DNA from: Aquidulcibacter sp. | GTDB lineage: Bacteria; Pseudomonadota; Alphaproteobacteria; Caulobacterales; Aquidulcibacteraceae | Direction of reading: 5' to 3' | NCBI GenBank assembly: GCA_027532555.1 | Contig: JAPZTJ010000058.1 | Coordinates: forward strand, 1-37,984 | Length of the DNA: 37,984 nucleotides | Part shown: piece by piece, positions 8,797 to 17,552 of the stretch | Position numbering within the stretch: the first letter of the stretch is position 1 | Layout: the number at the start of each line of letters is the position of its first letter | Notes under the pieces: model-generated | Databases searched by the model: none | What the model was told of the DNA's origin: nothing | The model's input: only the letters and a program-made list of their open reading frames with translations | Made by a program: the position numbers and the translations under genes

Positions 8797-9447
8797 CTAT
8801 GGCTTTGCCGGCGCGGCTAAGGCCAGCCAAACTTCGTGGCGGCGCAGGAATGGCGCAGTCCAAGGTGGATCATAGGACGCATAAATCGGTGCTCCAATTG
8901 GTGTCAGCTTTTTGCCCCGAAGCCACGTGCGCAATTCCTCGCTCTTTTGCGCCATCATGGCTTGGCTACCAAAGCCTGAGAAGGTGATCACACCGTAGCG
9001 CTTGGCTGGCTCTTCCAGCAGCCGGACATTTGGGTCGTTCGGGACGGGCATGGTCGCCAGCGTTGAGCCTTCTGGCATGATAAAGCGCACCTTCCACTCT
9101 GCCCCAGCATCTTGACGCGTGACTGGGGCGGTCATGGCGATGGACTGGCCTTCTTGCTGCCGGGTGACCGGAGCGGTCATCGCGATGCTGGCACGTGGTT
9201 TATTCCCGCCAAAGATATAACGCGCTAACGGCCTAAAGCCGGCATTTGCGGGATCGCCACGCCCCTCTGGCACGCGAACTTCGGCGACCACTTGGCTATC
9301 ATAATCTCGGATCTCGAACGTGCCGTCGCGCAGAACCCGCTTAAAGGTAGGCTCAGGTGTGTCTGCTTGCGTAGGGCTTGCAAGGCCAATGGCGCTGAGC
9401 AACGGCAGGAAAAGGGCGAGGGCGGGGCGCAGGAGAGATTTGGTCAT
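8797..9447 (-). CDS. SOUL family heme-binding protein, secreted
   Basis: This protein of about 216 residues belongs to the SOUL/HBP heme-binding family. A signal peptide (MTKSLLRPALALFLPLLSAI, cleaved near PTQA) indicates export. The family core is visible: EIRDYDSQVVAEVRV, the duplicated SIAMTAPVTRQ segment, WKVRFIMPEG and the C-terminal AIYASYDPPW-like IYASYDPPWTAPFLRRHEVW. The duplicated AMTAPV segment is normal for the family. I chose ATG 9447 because the signal peptide starts there; an ATG at 9486 and a GTG at 9489 lie upstream in frame but lack a ribosome-binding site. Its role, possibly heme binding or storage in the periplasm, is unproven. Confidence 0.88.
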   Translation of the reverse strand: MTKSLLRPALALFLPLLSAIGLASPTQADTPEPTFKRVLRDGTFEIRDYDSQVVAEVRVPEGRGDPANAGFRPLARYIFGGNKPRASIAMTAPVTRQQEGQSIAMTAPVTRQDAGAEWKVRFIMPEGSTLATMPVPNDPNVRLLEEPAKRYGVITFSGFGSQAMMAQKSEELRTWLRGKKLTPIGAPIYASYDPPWTAPFLRRHEVWLALAAPAKP

Positions 9448-9561
9448 AATCTTAGTACGTTCCCAGCCTGCATTTGGTTCAAACATCACGCGTTTGGGCC
9501 TAGCCTATTTGCTGCCAGACTTAAATTTAAAAGTGTGATTTGCGCCTTTCATAGGGGGCTC

Positions 9562-9612
9562 ATGTCCTTTAAGGCATCGCGCGCGTTCCTGAGGCGCATT
9601 GTCCTGCTCTGA
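9562..9612 (+). CDS. Possible 16-residue upstream ORF before the GNAT gene
   Basis: ATG at 9562 is preceded by AGGGGG (9553-9558) and opens a 16-codon frame (MSFKASRAFLRRIVLL) that stops with TGA at 9610-9612. This is directly followed, in the same frame, by the TTG that starts the acetyltransferase. It could be a short coupling peptide, or the former N-terminus of the acetyltransferase cut by an in-frame TGA. It has no recognisable family. Confidence 0.35.
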   Translation: MSFKASRAFLRRIVLL

Positions 9613-10143
9613 TTGACAGAAGTGACCCAAGAATTGACTGTGACTTTTGACCTGTTACCCGATGCCGCAGTATATGATGCCGACGCTGAAGCGCTGTATG
9701 CCCTAGCCTTTGGTCCAGGGCGACATGCAAAAGCGGCTGCCCGCCTGCGTGAGGGGAACCATTGTCGTCGCGAGGTTTCCTTTGTGGCGCTAGCGAAAGA
9801 CGGACAACTCATTGGCGCGTGCCGCCTATGGCCCGTGGCTACCGATCAAGGCGATAAAGCATTGTTCTTAGGGCCAATTGCAGTTGCGCCGAACCAACAG
9901 GGCCAAGGCTTGGGCGGCAAATTGGTCGAGGCCTGCCTAGCTGCCAGTGATAGCCTAACGGGCCTACCAATCATCTTGGTGGGCGACCTCGCGTTCTTTG
10001 AGCCCTATGGCTTTAGGCGGGCTCTTACTGGGCAAATGATCCTGCCGGGGCCTGCAGACCCAAACCGGCTCCTCTGGCGCCCCAGTCCGGACATGGACGC
10101 GCGTAGCCCATCAGGCAAACTTTTGGTCCAAGCAGCGCTCTAA
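9613..10143 (+). CDS. GNAT family N-acetyltransferase
   Basis: This 176-residue protein has the GNAT fold. Beta-4 and the acetyl-CoA pyrophosphate loop are visible as LGPIAVAPNQQGQGLGGKLV (about 95-114), which matches the R/Q-x-x-G-x-G/A consensus. The GDLAFFEPYGF segment follows, typical of YhbS-like predicted acetyltransferases. The substrate is unknown. The start is uncertain: TTG 9613 has no close ribosome-binding site, whereas a good one precedes the short in-frame upstream ORF ending at 9612. GTG 9622 is an alternative. The gene overlaps the end of the convergent VWA gene by four bases. Confidence 0.87.
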   Translation: MTEVTQELTVTFDLLPDAAVYDADAEALYALAFGPGRHAKAAARLREGNHCRREVSFVALAKDGQLIGACRLWPVATDQGDKALFLGPIAVAPNQQGQGLGGKLVEACLAASDSLTGLPIILVGDLAFFEPYGFRRALTGQMILPGPADPNRLLWRPSPDMDARSPSGKLLVQAAL

Positions 10144-12188
10144 AGCTTACGGCGTGAGGGGGTCAACCGACCCTCTCGCCACCAGCCCAATAGGGCAAGC
10201 GTAACCAATAAGATCGCATAGACCCAAGGCGGAAGCATGGCGTCTCGGCTCGTTGCGGTCACGCTGGTCGCGCCTGAACGCCTCAAACCTAACCCATCAG
10301 TTCCAGCTGTCTGGCTCTTGCCCAAGCGCGTGATGTTGGGCAGGGGGCCGGAACCCGTGATCCCAACCCATGTCACACTGCCACCACCCTGCTTGGCTTG
10401 CGGGTCCGCCAGTGCTGCGGGGTCTGCTGTTAACAGCCGGGCTTCATTGGGATTGCCAATGCCCGCGACAATAAAAGCGCTTTTGTCACCGGATCGCACA
10501 AACACCAATCCAGGCTTAGCCATCTGGCTCTCGCCCCGCCAAACACCTTGCCCAGAAGCGGAAAGTGCTACAGGGAAGGTTTGGCCCGATGGGGTGACTT
10601 GGGCAGGACCTGGATCTTGCCCGCTTTGCCGCTCAATCAGAAGACGGCCAAACTGGCTGCGCAGAATTAGACGATCTGCCTCAAGGTCTGCTTCCTTCAT
10701 CAGCCAATGGGCCGTACGGCGAAAAAGCTCATCAAATGGTCCGCCACCATCATAGCCGCGACGCCACAGCCAAGCCTGATCGCTCATCACCGCAGCTACA
10801 CGTCCGCGACCAACTTGACCCAAAACCAGCAATGGCTCACCGGCTCCTTCCAGCAAGATATCCCCCGTCGCTGTAGATGGTTGGACCTGCAGCCACTTGC
10901 CCCACGTGTCGGACTGTTCAGCCAAGCTGGCAGAAACCGGATGAGTGCGGCCGCGTTCGGTTAAGGTGGGGCGGAAAGCTGTCTCAATCGGCTCACCTCG
11001 CGATTGCACGGGTAGAATGCGGCTCAATGGCGTAGACTGTACCCCTTCATCAAGTCCTTCAGATGGCCCGGCCAGCATCAAAAAGGCCCCGCCACCCTCT
11101 ACCCATTGTGCGACAGAGTCGAGATAGGCGTCCGGCAAAACCGAAAGCCGCGAGAAGCGGTCAAAAACCACCAAGTCGAAACTATCAATCTTGTCGAGAA
11201 ACAATTCGCGCGTGGGGAAGGGGATCAGCGATAGTTCCTCTGTTGGCGTAAAGTCCTGTTTCTCGGGTGGTCGGAGAATGGTGAATTGAACTAAATCCAC
11301 GCTTGGGTCCGACTTCAAGAGATTCCGCCAAGCCCGTGACCCCGCATAGGGCTGGCCTGTCACCAGCATGACCCGTAAACGGTCGCGAACGCCCGTGATC
11401 GAGAGCGCGAGCCCATTGTTCGCGGTTGAAACTTCACCGGCGACCCCCGGTGTTTCAATGGCAATTGGCACAAGTCCGCGTTGCGCAATTGGCACTTCAA
11501 TGACGATATCTTCGCCTGTCGGCACGTTTAGCGTCTGTGGCGCATCTGTGCCGACGCGAACCGTCAAAGGAACCGAACTATCCGTATCTTCGACCCGTAC
11601 AATTACCTTGGTGATTTCACCAATCGGCGCTTGCTTGGGTGCTGACCTCAGATCAATTCGTCGGTCGCGCTCTTGCGGGCTACCAACAAGGACCTGATGC
11701 AGCGGGAAGGGGCGGGCCGCGTCATCCCCGTCGATAAAGCGACCATCGCTGATGATAATCGCGCCTGCAACCCGGTCTGGCGGGATATCGGCAAGGGCTT
11801 GATCAAGGCCTGCGCCAAGGGCCGTGCCTGCGCCTCCGCCATCAAAATAGGTGACGCGGACTTCCAGGTTTTCAACTTGGCTTAAGCGCGCTTTCACTGC
11901 GCTAAGTGCGGCCTCGGCACCTTTTGTGCGATCAGACAGAGCCATGCTCTCCGAACGATCCACCAAAATGCTGACAATGTCCGTTAGGGCGACACGCTCT
12001 TCTTGTATTTGGCTAGGACCCGATAAACCGATGAGTGCGACGACCAAAAGGCACAGGCGCGTAACTGGTGCTTTGCCACCCAAGCGCGCGTAAAGGCCGA
12101 CCAAGACCAGACCCACAATCGCGATGCCCAAGAGGACTGCGGGCGGAAGCCAAGGGTCAAAACCCAGTTTGATAAGGTCCATGCCCAT
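10140..12188 (-). CDS. VWA-domain membrane protein of the moxR operon
   Basis: This 682-residue protein is the last gene of the moxR-DUF58-DUF4159-VWA operon. Two N-terminal membrane segments (about 15-35 and 42-58) precede a von Willebrand A-like domain whose metal site reads ILVDRSESM (D77, S79, S81). The middle has glutamine-amidotransferase-like strands (DLVVFDRFS, GGGAFLMLAGPSEG) like those in related membrane proteins. A C-terminal membrane helix (WVYAILLVTLALLGWW) ends it. Most of the protein is probably periplasmic. Its ATG overlaps the TAA of the upstream DUF4159 gene by one base (TAATG), so translation is likely coupled. Function is unknown; MoxR/VWA systems generally assist assembly or metal loading of envelope protein complexes. 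Confidence 0.85.
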   Translation of the reverse strand: MGMDLIKLGFDPWLPPAVLLGIAIVGLVLVGLYARLGGKAPVTRLCLLVVALIGLSGPSQIQEERVALTDIVSILVDRSESMALSDRTKGAEAALSAVKARLSQVENLEVRVTYFDGGGAGTALGAGLDQALADIPPDRVAGAIIISDGRFIDGDDAARPFPLHQVLVGSPQERDRRIDLRSAPKQAPIGEITKVIVRVEDTDSSVPLTVRVGTDAPQTLNVPTGEDIVIEVPIAQRGLVPIAIETPGVAGEVSTANNGLALSITGVRDRLRVMLVTGQPYAGSRAWRNLLKSDPSVDLVQFTILRPPEKQDFTPTEELSLIPFPTRELFLDKIDSFDLVVFDRFSRLSVLPDAYLDSVAQWVEGGGAFLMLAGPSEGLDEGVQSTPLSRILPVQSRGEPIETAFRPTLTERGRTHPVSASLAEQSDTWGKWLQVQPSTATGDILLEGAGEPLLVLGQVGRGRVAAVMSDQAWLWRRGYDGGGPFDELFRRTAHWLMKEADLEADRLILRSQFGRLLIERQSGQDPGPAQVTPSGQTFPVALSASGQGVWRGESQMAKPGLVFVRSGDKSAFIVAGIGNPNEARLLTADPAALADPQAKQGGGSVTWVGITGSGPLPNITRLGKSQTAGTDGLGLRRSGATSVTATSRDAMLPPWVYAILLVTLALLGWWREGRLTPSRRKL

Positions 12189-14947
12189 TATCGTGGCTGT
12201 TCCTGCCTGCGACCCAGTCGCTCCAACAGTGCGGGCGCATGGACTTGATCGGCCTTGTAATTGCCAGTTAGCGCATAAAGAACGACATTGATGCCGACCC
12301 GAAGCGACACTTCATTGGCGCTCGGTCCCGTTCCATCGAAACCTTGCGGCAGGCCATTGGGGGCCTTGGCCCAAGCGGAGACCCAGTCACCATCGCCAAG
12401 AATGAGTGGCGAGACGCCGTCATTGGCACTGGCTGCCGCAGAAGCCTCTGTTTCAACCCATAATCGCGCATCTGGATAGCGGCCGGGAAAGCGCTGAAGG
12501 ATGTAAAAGGCTTTGGTCAGAACGTGGCCACTTGGCACGGGGGCCAAAGGTGGGGCTTCTATGCCGCGTAAGGCCGCGCGGGTAATCTGGCGTGCCATGG
12601 CTGGCGTGCGGCCTGCACCACGGGAATCAATGAACAAGACGCCGCCGTTTTTCATATAGCGGTCTAAGGCACTGGCCACTTCGGGCCGGGTTTCTGTAAC
12701 GCTATCGCCTAAAGTCCAGAATAGGATTGGATATAACGCCAAATCGTCTCGCGCCGGGTCTAGGCCAATCACGGTACCCGGTTCCACGGATGTCCGATCA
12801 CGTAGCGCCCGAGAAAGCCCTTCAAGGCCCCTTTGGGTTTGTAAGTCCTGCGCTCCGTCCCCTGTTTTGACGTAGGCGAGTGAGAGATCGCCTTGGCGCT
12901 GACTGGCTTTATTTTTTTGCGCCAAGGCCTCTTGCGCGCCGCCAAACAACATAAGGCTGGCTAGCATAAGGCTTATCAAAGTCGCGCTCGGCTGCCGCTT
13001 CTTGCGAGCCCAACCAAGCGCCTTAAGCCCCGCAAATTTTTGTGCAAGGAGGAGGCTGATGAGCATGTCTGCCAGCAGAAGGACCATGCCCAAGCCAAGG
13101 AGCGGACCAGATAGCGACTGAGGCTGCTTTTCGGCTTGCGCCACGCGTTCGACCTTTGGCAAATCTGGTAAAGGGTCCAACCGCAAATTGGGGGCGGCTG
13201 CTTGCAAGATCCAGCGCACGCCACCGCCTTCGTAAATGCCTGGCGGCTGATCTAGGCTAGGCCGCAGCGTTTGAACGTCCTCGGCTCGAATGGGACGAAT
13301 CTGGGGGTCGGGCGTGCGAAATGCGCCAAAGCCATCGAGCACCAAGACCGGTTTCAAAGGCGCAGTGCCAGCCACAAAATTAGCTGGAATGGCGCTAGTT
13401 GCTGCTTGGGCAAGCACGCGACGCAACATGGCGACCTGCAAGCCTGAAAAGGCTACATCGCTCCAAGCTGGGCCTGCCGTGGTGTGAAACAAGACGACTT
13501 TGCCTTTGCCTAATCCCCGTGCCGTAACCAAAGGTGTCCCGTCCGACAGCCTTGCCCAGATTTGTAGCGCTTGGTTATCGCGGGTCGGCGCCGATGCGGC
13601 TTCGCCGGTTTCAGGGGCCAAGACCGCGACTTGGGTAACGCGCGCATCGTCTGGAACGGGTAAGCCAGCAAAAGGGCTCGTTCGGTCAAATGCGGCCACC
13701 TTGCCAGCATTGTCCCACGTCATGCTGCCGCGCACCGTGCGAGGTTCAGGGCCAAGCGCGGCCGGGATCAGTGGGCTTGGACCCGCGGCCAATATCTTGG
13801 GCCCTGCCGTTCTGATCAAAAGGCCGCCGGCCCGGACAAAGCGTTCCAACGCCTCTTGGTCTTGCGGCGCTAATTCGCCTGCATCCGGCAGGATCAACGC
13901 ATCCAGACCGGCCTCTGCCAAGCGCGAGAGATTGGCGCGCGTCAAATCGGTTGAGGGTTTGAGTGCTTCTTCCAAATAATGGGCATCAGAGAGGAGGGGC
14001 TGATCGTCTTGGCGCTCGGCAATCAAGCCGGTGCGGACGCGGCGGTCAAAGGCATCCAGCAGAAAAACGCCCCCGGCTGAGCGTGCGTCAGCGGTGCGTA
14101 AGGCCGCGACATCGCGCATGATCACGGATTCTAGAGCAAAGCTGACCCCAGTTGGAACCACAGGCTGCGTGGTCTCCCGCAACCTCTGCCCGCGACTATT
14201 CACTACCTCTAGCCTTTGCGTCCTGTTGGTAGACGGGCCTGCCAACAGGCCAAGGCTGTAGCCTTCGGAGGTAGCTGCTGCACGCGTAATCGCGACCGCG
14301 CCTTGCGGCACGCTGCGTAACGCAACAGCACCAAGCTCAGTCAACTTGCTGGCAAATTCCTTGCTGCCAGTATGGTCCACACCGTCTGAAAACCAGAGAA
14401 TGCGCTGGCCCTTTGGAAGACTGGCCAGCGCCTTTGTTGCCCAAACAGGGTTTGGCAAAATAGGCTTGGGTTGAGCTGCGAGAATGCGCGCAGCGGCTTG
14501 ATTTGGGCTTAAGACCTCAAGCGGCCCAGATTGGCCGCGCCCACTTGCCGTCAACAAAAGGCGGACAGGACCGTTTGCTGCCCGGGCGGTTTGGGCTGCT
14601 TCTTCTGTGACTGCACGCCACGCCGGGGCCGATGTCCAACCGTCGTCCAGCACGATCAACAAAGGCCGCGGATCGGGCGTTGTAATCGGATTGAGAACCG
14701 GACCTGCAAATCCAAGCACCAGAAGACTGAGGGCAATCATCCGAAACCAAGCGAGCCAAGGCGGGGTCTTTTTCGGGGTTTCTTCGGTGTTTGGCAGTTT
14801 GGCCAAGAGGGCTGTAGGCGGAAAAACCTGTTCACGTGGTGCGGGCGGCAAGGCGCGAATGACCAGCCAAATCAGCGGTAAGGCAGCCAATGCTAACAAA
14901 GCTAAAGGGGTCGTGATGCCCAAAGGCCCAAGCGTGAACATGCTCAA
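12188..14947 (-). CDS. BatA-like / DUF4159 domain membrane protein
   Basis: This 919-residue protein begins with a BatA-type membrane region (GPLGITTPLALLALAALPLI, then a second helix about 68-88, LSLLVLGFAGPVL). Next comes a VWA-like stretch (LLIVLDDGWTSAPAW) whose metal-site residues look degenerate. A central amidotransferase-like region (ALILPDAGELAPQDQEAL) and two further membrane helices (about 640-690) follow. The C-terminal 230 residues are a DUF4159 domain (LSLAYVKTGDGAQD, LFWTLGDS, GGVLFIDSRGAG). It overlaps the upstream DUF58 gene by ATGA and the downstream VWA gene by one base. The architecture suggests a large envelope scaffold working with the MoxR ATPase; the exact role is unknown. 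Confidence 0.87.
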   Translation of the reverse strand: MSMFTLGPLGITTPLALLALAALPLIWLVIRALPPAPREQVFPPTALLAKLPNTEETPKKTPPWLAWFRMIALSLLVLGFAGPVLNPITTPDPRPLLIVLDDGWTSAPAWRAVTEEAAQTARAANGPVRLLLTASGRGQSGPLEVLSPNQAAARILAAQPKPILPNPVWATKALASLPKGQRILWFSDGVDHTGSKEFASKLTELGAVALRSVPQGAVAITRAAATSEGYSLGLLAGPSTNRTQRLEVVNSRGQRLRETTQPVVPTGVSFALESVIMRDVAALRTADARSAGGVFLLDAFDRRVRTGLIAERQDDQPLLSDAHYLEEALKPSTDLTRANLSRLAEAGLDALILPDAGELAPQDQEALERFVRAGGLLIRTAGPKILAAGPSPLIPAALGPEPRTVRGSMTWDNAGKVAAFDRTSPFAGLPVPDDARVTQVAVLAPETGEAASAPTRDNQALQIWARLSDGTPLVTARGLGKGKVVLFHTTAGPAWSDVAFSGLQVAMLRRVLAQAATSAIPANFVAGTAPLKPVLVLDGFGAFRTPDPQIRPIRAEDVQTLRPSLDQPPGIYEGGGVRWILQAAAPNLRLDPLPDLPKVERVAQAEKQPQSLSGPLLGLGMVLLLADMLISLLLAQKFAGLKALGWARKKRQPSATLISLMLASLMLFGGAQEALAQKNKASQRQGDLSLAYVKTGDGAQDLQTQRGLEGLSRALRDRTSVEPGTVIGLDPARDDLALYPILFWTLGDSVTETRPEVASALDRYMKNGGVLFIDSRGAGRTPAMARQITRAALRGIEAPPLAPVPSGHVLTKAFYILQRFPGRYPDARLWVETEASAAASANDGVSPLILGDGDWVSAWAKAPNGLPQGFDGTGPSANEVSLRVGINVVLYALTGNYKADQVHAPALLERLGRRQEQPR

Positions 14948-15840
14948 CCCACCCCGAGGCTGGAGGCCCCGCGACCGTCCAACAAAGCCGCTGCCTGTAG
15001 GGTCACTGGCAAAGCAGGTTGGTCAGTGGCGTGGGTGACCAAATGACCCCGAGCACCAGCAAGGGCAGCCCGAAGTGCTTCGCCATGGAGCCGATAGATG
15101 CGCTGATAATCGTCCCGCGCGGCACCGGCTTGGCCGATGATCACAGGCGTGTTGGTTCCAGGCGCCATAAAAGACACGCGGCCTTCAAATGGAAAGGCTT
15201 CCTCATCTGGGTCGCGGATCAGGACAAAGAGGACGGGCACGGCTCCCGATGACAGGCGACGCAACCGCTCTGCCCAGACCTCAATCGGTTCAAGTCCGTC
15301 GCTTACAATGAGGATTTGCGATTGCTTCCGATCATCAATCGGAGCTTGCGAGTCAAAGTGCGCGCCACTGCTAATCAGAGCCTCTAGGAATGCTTCTTCT
15401 TGGCCCAGTGCTTGGCCGCCCAGAAGCGTGCTCACCCGCTCACCCCCCGCCTTTGCGGCCATGGCCAGTGCGAGTGCGACCACCAAAGCGCGTTCAGCCT
15501 TGGTGGGGTGACTGGTCTGATTGCGCCACAGCATCGATGGTCTTGTGTCGACCCAGATTTGCAAAGAGGCCGGGCTTTCACGTTCCATCTCGCGGACAAA
15601 GAGCCGGTCAGAGCGCGCAGATCGTCGCCAGTCGACTTGCCGCAGGTTCTCGCCATCGAGAAGTTCGCGGTGCTGCCAAAAGGCTTCACCCATGCCAGCG
15701 CGGCGTCGGCCATGGGCACCTAGCATCAAGCTAACAGCGGTTTTGCGTGCATCCATCAAAAGGGCAGGCAGGCCATTTGCCAAAATCTGGGCATCGCCAG
15801 CCAATTTGGCAGGGATAAAAGCCTGTTGGCTCGCCTTCAT
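14944..15840 (-). CDS. DUF58 domain protein
   Basis: This 298-residue protein has the DUF58 signature GENLRQVDWRRSARSDRLFV followed by VREMERE and the VWA-like strand LQIWVDTRPSM. No signal peptide or membrane helix is evident, so it probably lies on the cytoplasmic side. DUF58 proteins almost always accompany a MoxR ATPase. Here the gene overlaps both neighbours by the four bases ATGA, giving tight translational coupling. It probably links the ATPase to the membrane VWA proteins (inference from gene context). Confidence 0.92.
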   Translation of the reverse strand: MKASQQAFIPAKLAGDAQILANGLPALLMDARKTAVSLMLGAHGRRRAGMGEAFWQHRELLDGENLRQVDWRRSARSDRLFVREMERESPASLQIWVDTRPSMLWRNQTSHPTKAERALVVALALAMAAKAGGERVSTLLGGQALGQEEAFLEALISSGAHFDSQAPIDDRKQSQILIVSDGLEPIEVWAERLRRLSSGAVPVLFVLIRDPDEEAFPFEGRVSFMAPGTNTPVIIGQAGAARDDYQRIYRLHGEALRAALAGARGHLVTHATDQPALPVTLQAAALLDGRGASSLGVG

Positions 15841-16850
15841 GCGGGTCGCAGTGCCTCTTGTACCAAGCGGTCAATCAGTTTTGCCAAATCAAGGCCGTCA
15901 GCACGTGCTCGCCAGGTTAGCGCCATGCGGTGGGCGAGGGCCGCGCGCGCAACCGCGGTCACGTCATCCAAACTTGGGCTGACCCGGCCACGCAAGAAAG
16001 CGCGCGCTTTGGCGGCTTTGATCAAGGCTTGGCCTGCACGCGGGCCCGGCCCCCAGGCAACGAGGTCACGAATCTCAGGATCCGTCGCGCTCTCTGGCCG
16101 TGCAGAACGGACAAGGTCGAGAACCGCATCGAGGATTTTCTCGCCCACGGGCATGGTGCGCACAAAGCTCTGAAGCGTGGCCAGCTCACCGGGTTTTAGG
16201 GCTTGCTTTGCGACTAAATCGCTATCGCCCGTCGTTGCCAGTAAGACTTGACGCTCCGTCTCCCGATCCGGGAAGGGCACGTCAATCTGTAACAAGAAGC
16301 GGTCTAACTGCGCTTCGGGCAAGGGATAGGTACCTTCTTGCTCAATTGGATTTTGCGTCGCCAACACGAAGAATGGCTCCGGCAGGCTGTAAGTGACGCC
16401 GGAGACCGTTACTTGGCTTTCTTGCATGGCTTGCAGCAGCGCAGATTGGGTACGTGGGCTCGCCCGGTTGATTTCGTCAGCCATCAAGAGGCTGGTGAAC
16501 ACCGGGCCGCGCACAAAGCGGAAATCGCGTTTGCCAGTGCTATCTTGATCCAAGATCTCCGACCCGATGATATCGGAAGGCATCAAATCCGGTGTGAACT
16601 GTACCCGGCCCCAATCAAGGCCCGTTGCAATGGCTACCGCCTCGACCAGACGGGTCTTTGCAAGACCCGGCGCGCCAACGAGCAGGCCATGACCACCGGC
16701 CAAGATCGTGGCGAGCGTTAAATCAATCACCCGCTCTTGCCCGAGGATCGCCCCCCCGACGCCGGCGCGAACCGCGGCAATGGTTTCAAGGGCGCGATCA
16801 ATGCGTCCAGTGGTCTCGTCGGATGGTGTTTGATTGGCCATATTACTCAT
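15837..16850 (-). CDS. MoxR family AAA+ ATPase
   Basis: This 337-residue AAA ATPase is the first gene of the operon. Walker A is GAPGLAKTR (59-67), Walker B is LLMADE (121-126) followed by INRASPRTQSALLQAMQE, and sensor-1 is FVLATQNPIEQEGTYPLPEAQ. This is the canonical MoxR arrangement. MoxR ATPases act as chaperones for protein complexes together with VWA partners, here encoded directly downstream. ATG 16850 and ATG 16841 are both possible starts; neither has a strong ribosome-binding site. It is divergent from the DUF1285 gene. Confidence 0.95.
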   Translation of the reverse strand: MSNMANQTPSDETTGRIDRALETIAAVRAGVGGAILGQERVIDLTLATILAGGHGLLVGAPGLAKTRLVEAVAIATGLDWGRVQFTPDLMPSDIIGSEILDQDSTGKRDFRFVRGPVFTSLLMADEINRASPRTQSALLQAMQESQVTVSGVTYSLPEPFFVLATQNPIEQEGTYPLPEAQLDRFLLQIDVPFPDRETERQVLLATTGDSDLVAKQALKPGELATLQSFVRTMPVGEKILDAVLDLVRSARPESATDPEIRDLVAWGPGPRAGQALIKAAKARAFLRGRVSPSLDDVTAVARAALAHRMALTWRARADGLDLAKLIDRLVQEALRPA

Positions 16851-16967
16851 CGACCTAGCCTAGCCTGACTCAAGGGTGTTGTGCGAGTGTCTTTTCAGAG
16901 AGGTTTCTTGTGTCGATCAGTGCGACCTGATCTGGTCATCCCCTTGGAACAAACCTAAGTTGTTTGA

Positions 16968-17552
16968 ATGAGTGATCCACGTCCCCTTGCAGATTTGTTG
17001 GCTGAATTGATGCGTTTACAAGGCCAGCATGGGCGTGAGCGGGCCTTGCCGCCTGTCGAGAAGTGGAATCCGGCCCATTGCGGCGATATTGGCATGGAAA
17101 TTCGCGCTGATGGGTCTTGGTGGCATGAGAAAGTGCGCATCACCCGTCAGCCCATGATCGACCTCTTCTCTACCATTCTGCGGAAGGATGAAGACGGCCA
17201 GACCTATTTGGTGACGCCGGGCGAGAAGGTCATTGTTCATGTAGCAGACGCGCATTTTCTGGGCACTCGCGTGGATCAACTCGATACCAGTCTCGGACCC
17301 AGCCTCGTCGTTACCACCAATGTCGGCGATCAAGTTGTCGTCGGCCCCAGCAATCCTTTGTGGGTGGAGCATGATCCTAAAACCGGTGAGCCCAGACCCT
17401 ATGTGCGGGTGCGGGGGCGATTGAATGCCCGCATCCTGCGCGCGCCTTTTTATGAACTCGTTGAGTGGGCCACTTTAGAGGGCGAGCGTTTGTCGCTAAC
17501 CAGCCAAGGCGCGCATTTCGATCTGGGCCTCGTTGAGGGTATCGAAGGATGA
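16968..17552 (+). CDS. DUF1285 domain protein
   Basis: This 194-residue soluble protein matches DUF1285. PPVEKWNPAHCGDIGMEI and RADGSWWHEKVRITRQPMIDLFSTIL near the N-terminus are typical, as is YLVTPGEKVIVHVADAHF in the middle. The structural role is unknown. It overlaps the CoA pyrophosphatase gene by ATGA (17549-17552), and the two form an operon divergent from moxR. The same neighbourhood is common in alphaproteobacteria. No good ribosome-binding site precedes the ATG. Confidence 0.9.
   Translation: MSDPRPLADLLAELMRLQGQHGRERALPPVEKWNPAHCGDIGMEIRADGSWWHEKVRITRQPMIDLFSTILRKDEDGQTYLVTPGEKVIVHVADAHFLGTRVDQLDTSLGPSLVVTTNVGDQVVVGPSNPLWVEHDPKTGEPRPYVRVRGRLNARILRAPFYELVEWATLEGERLSLTSQGAHFDLGLVEGIEG

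Noticed and set aside
9070-9200. Duplicated SIAMTAPVTRQ segment in the SOUL protein
   Set aside because: It looked like a recent tandem duplication, but this repeat is a normal feature of SOUL-family proteins.
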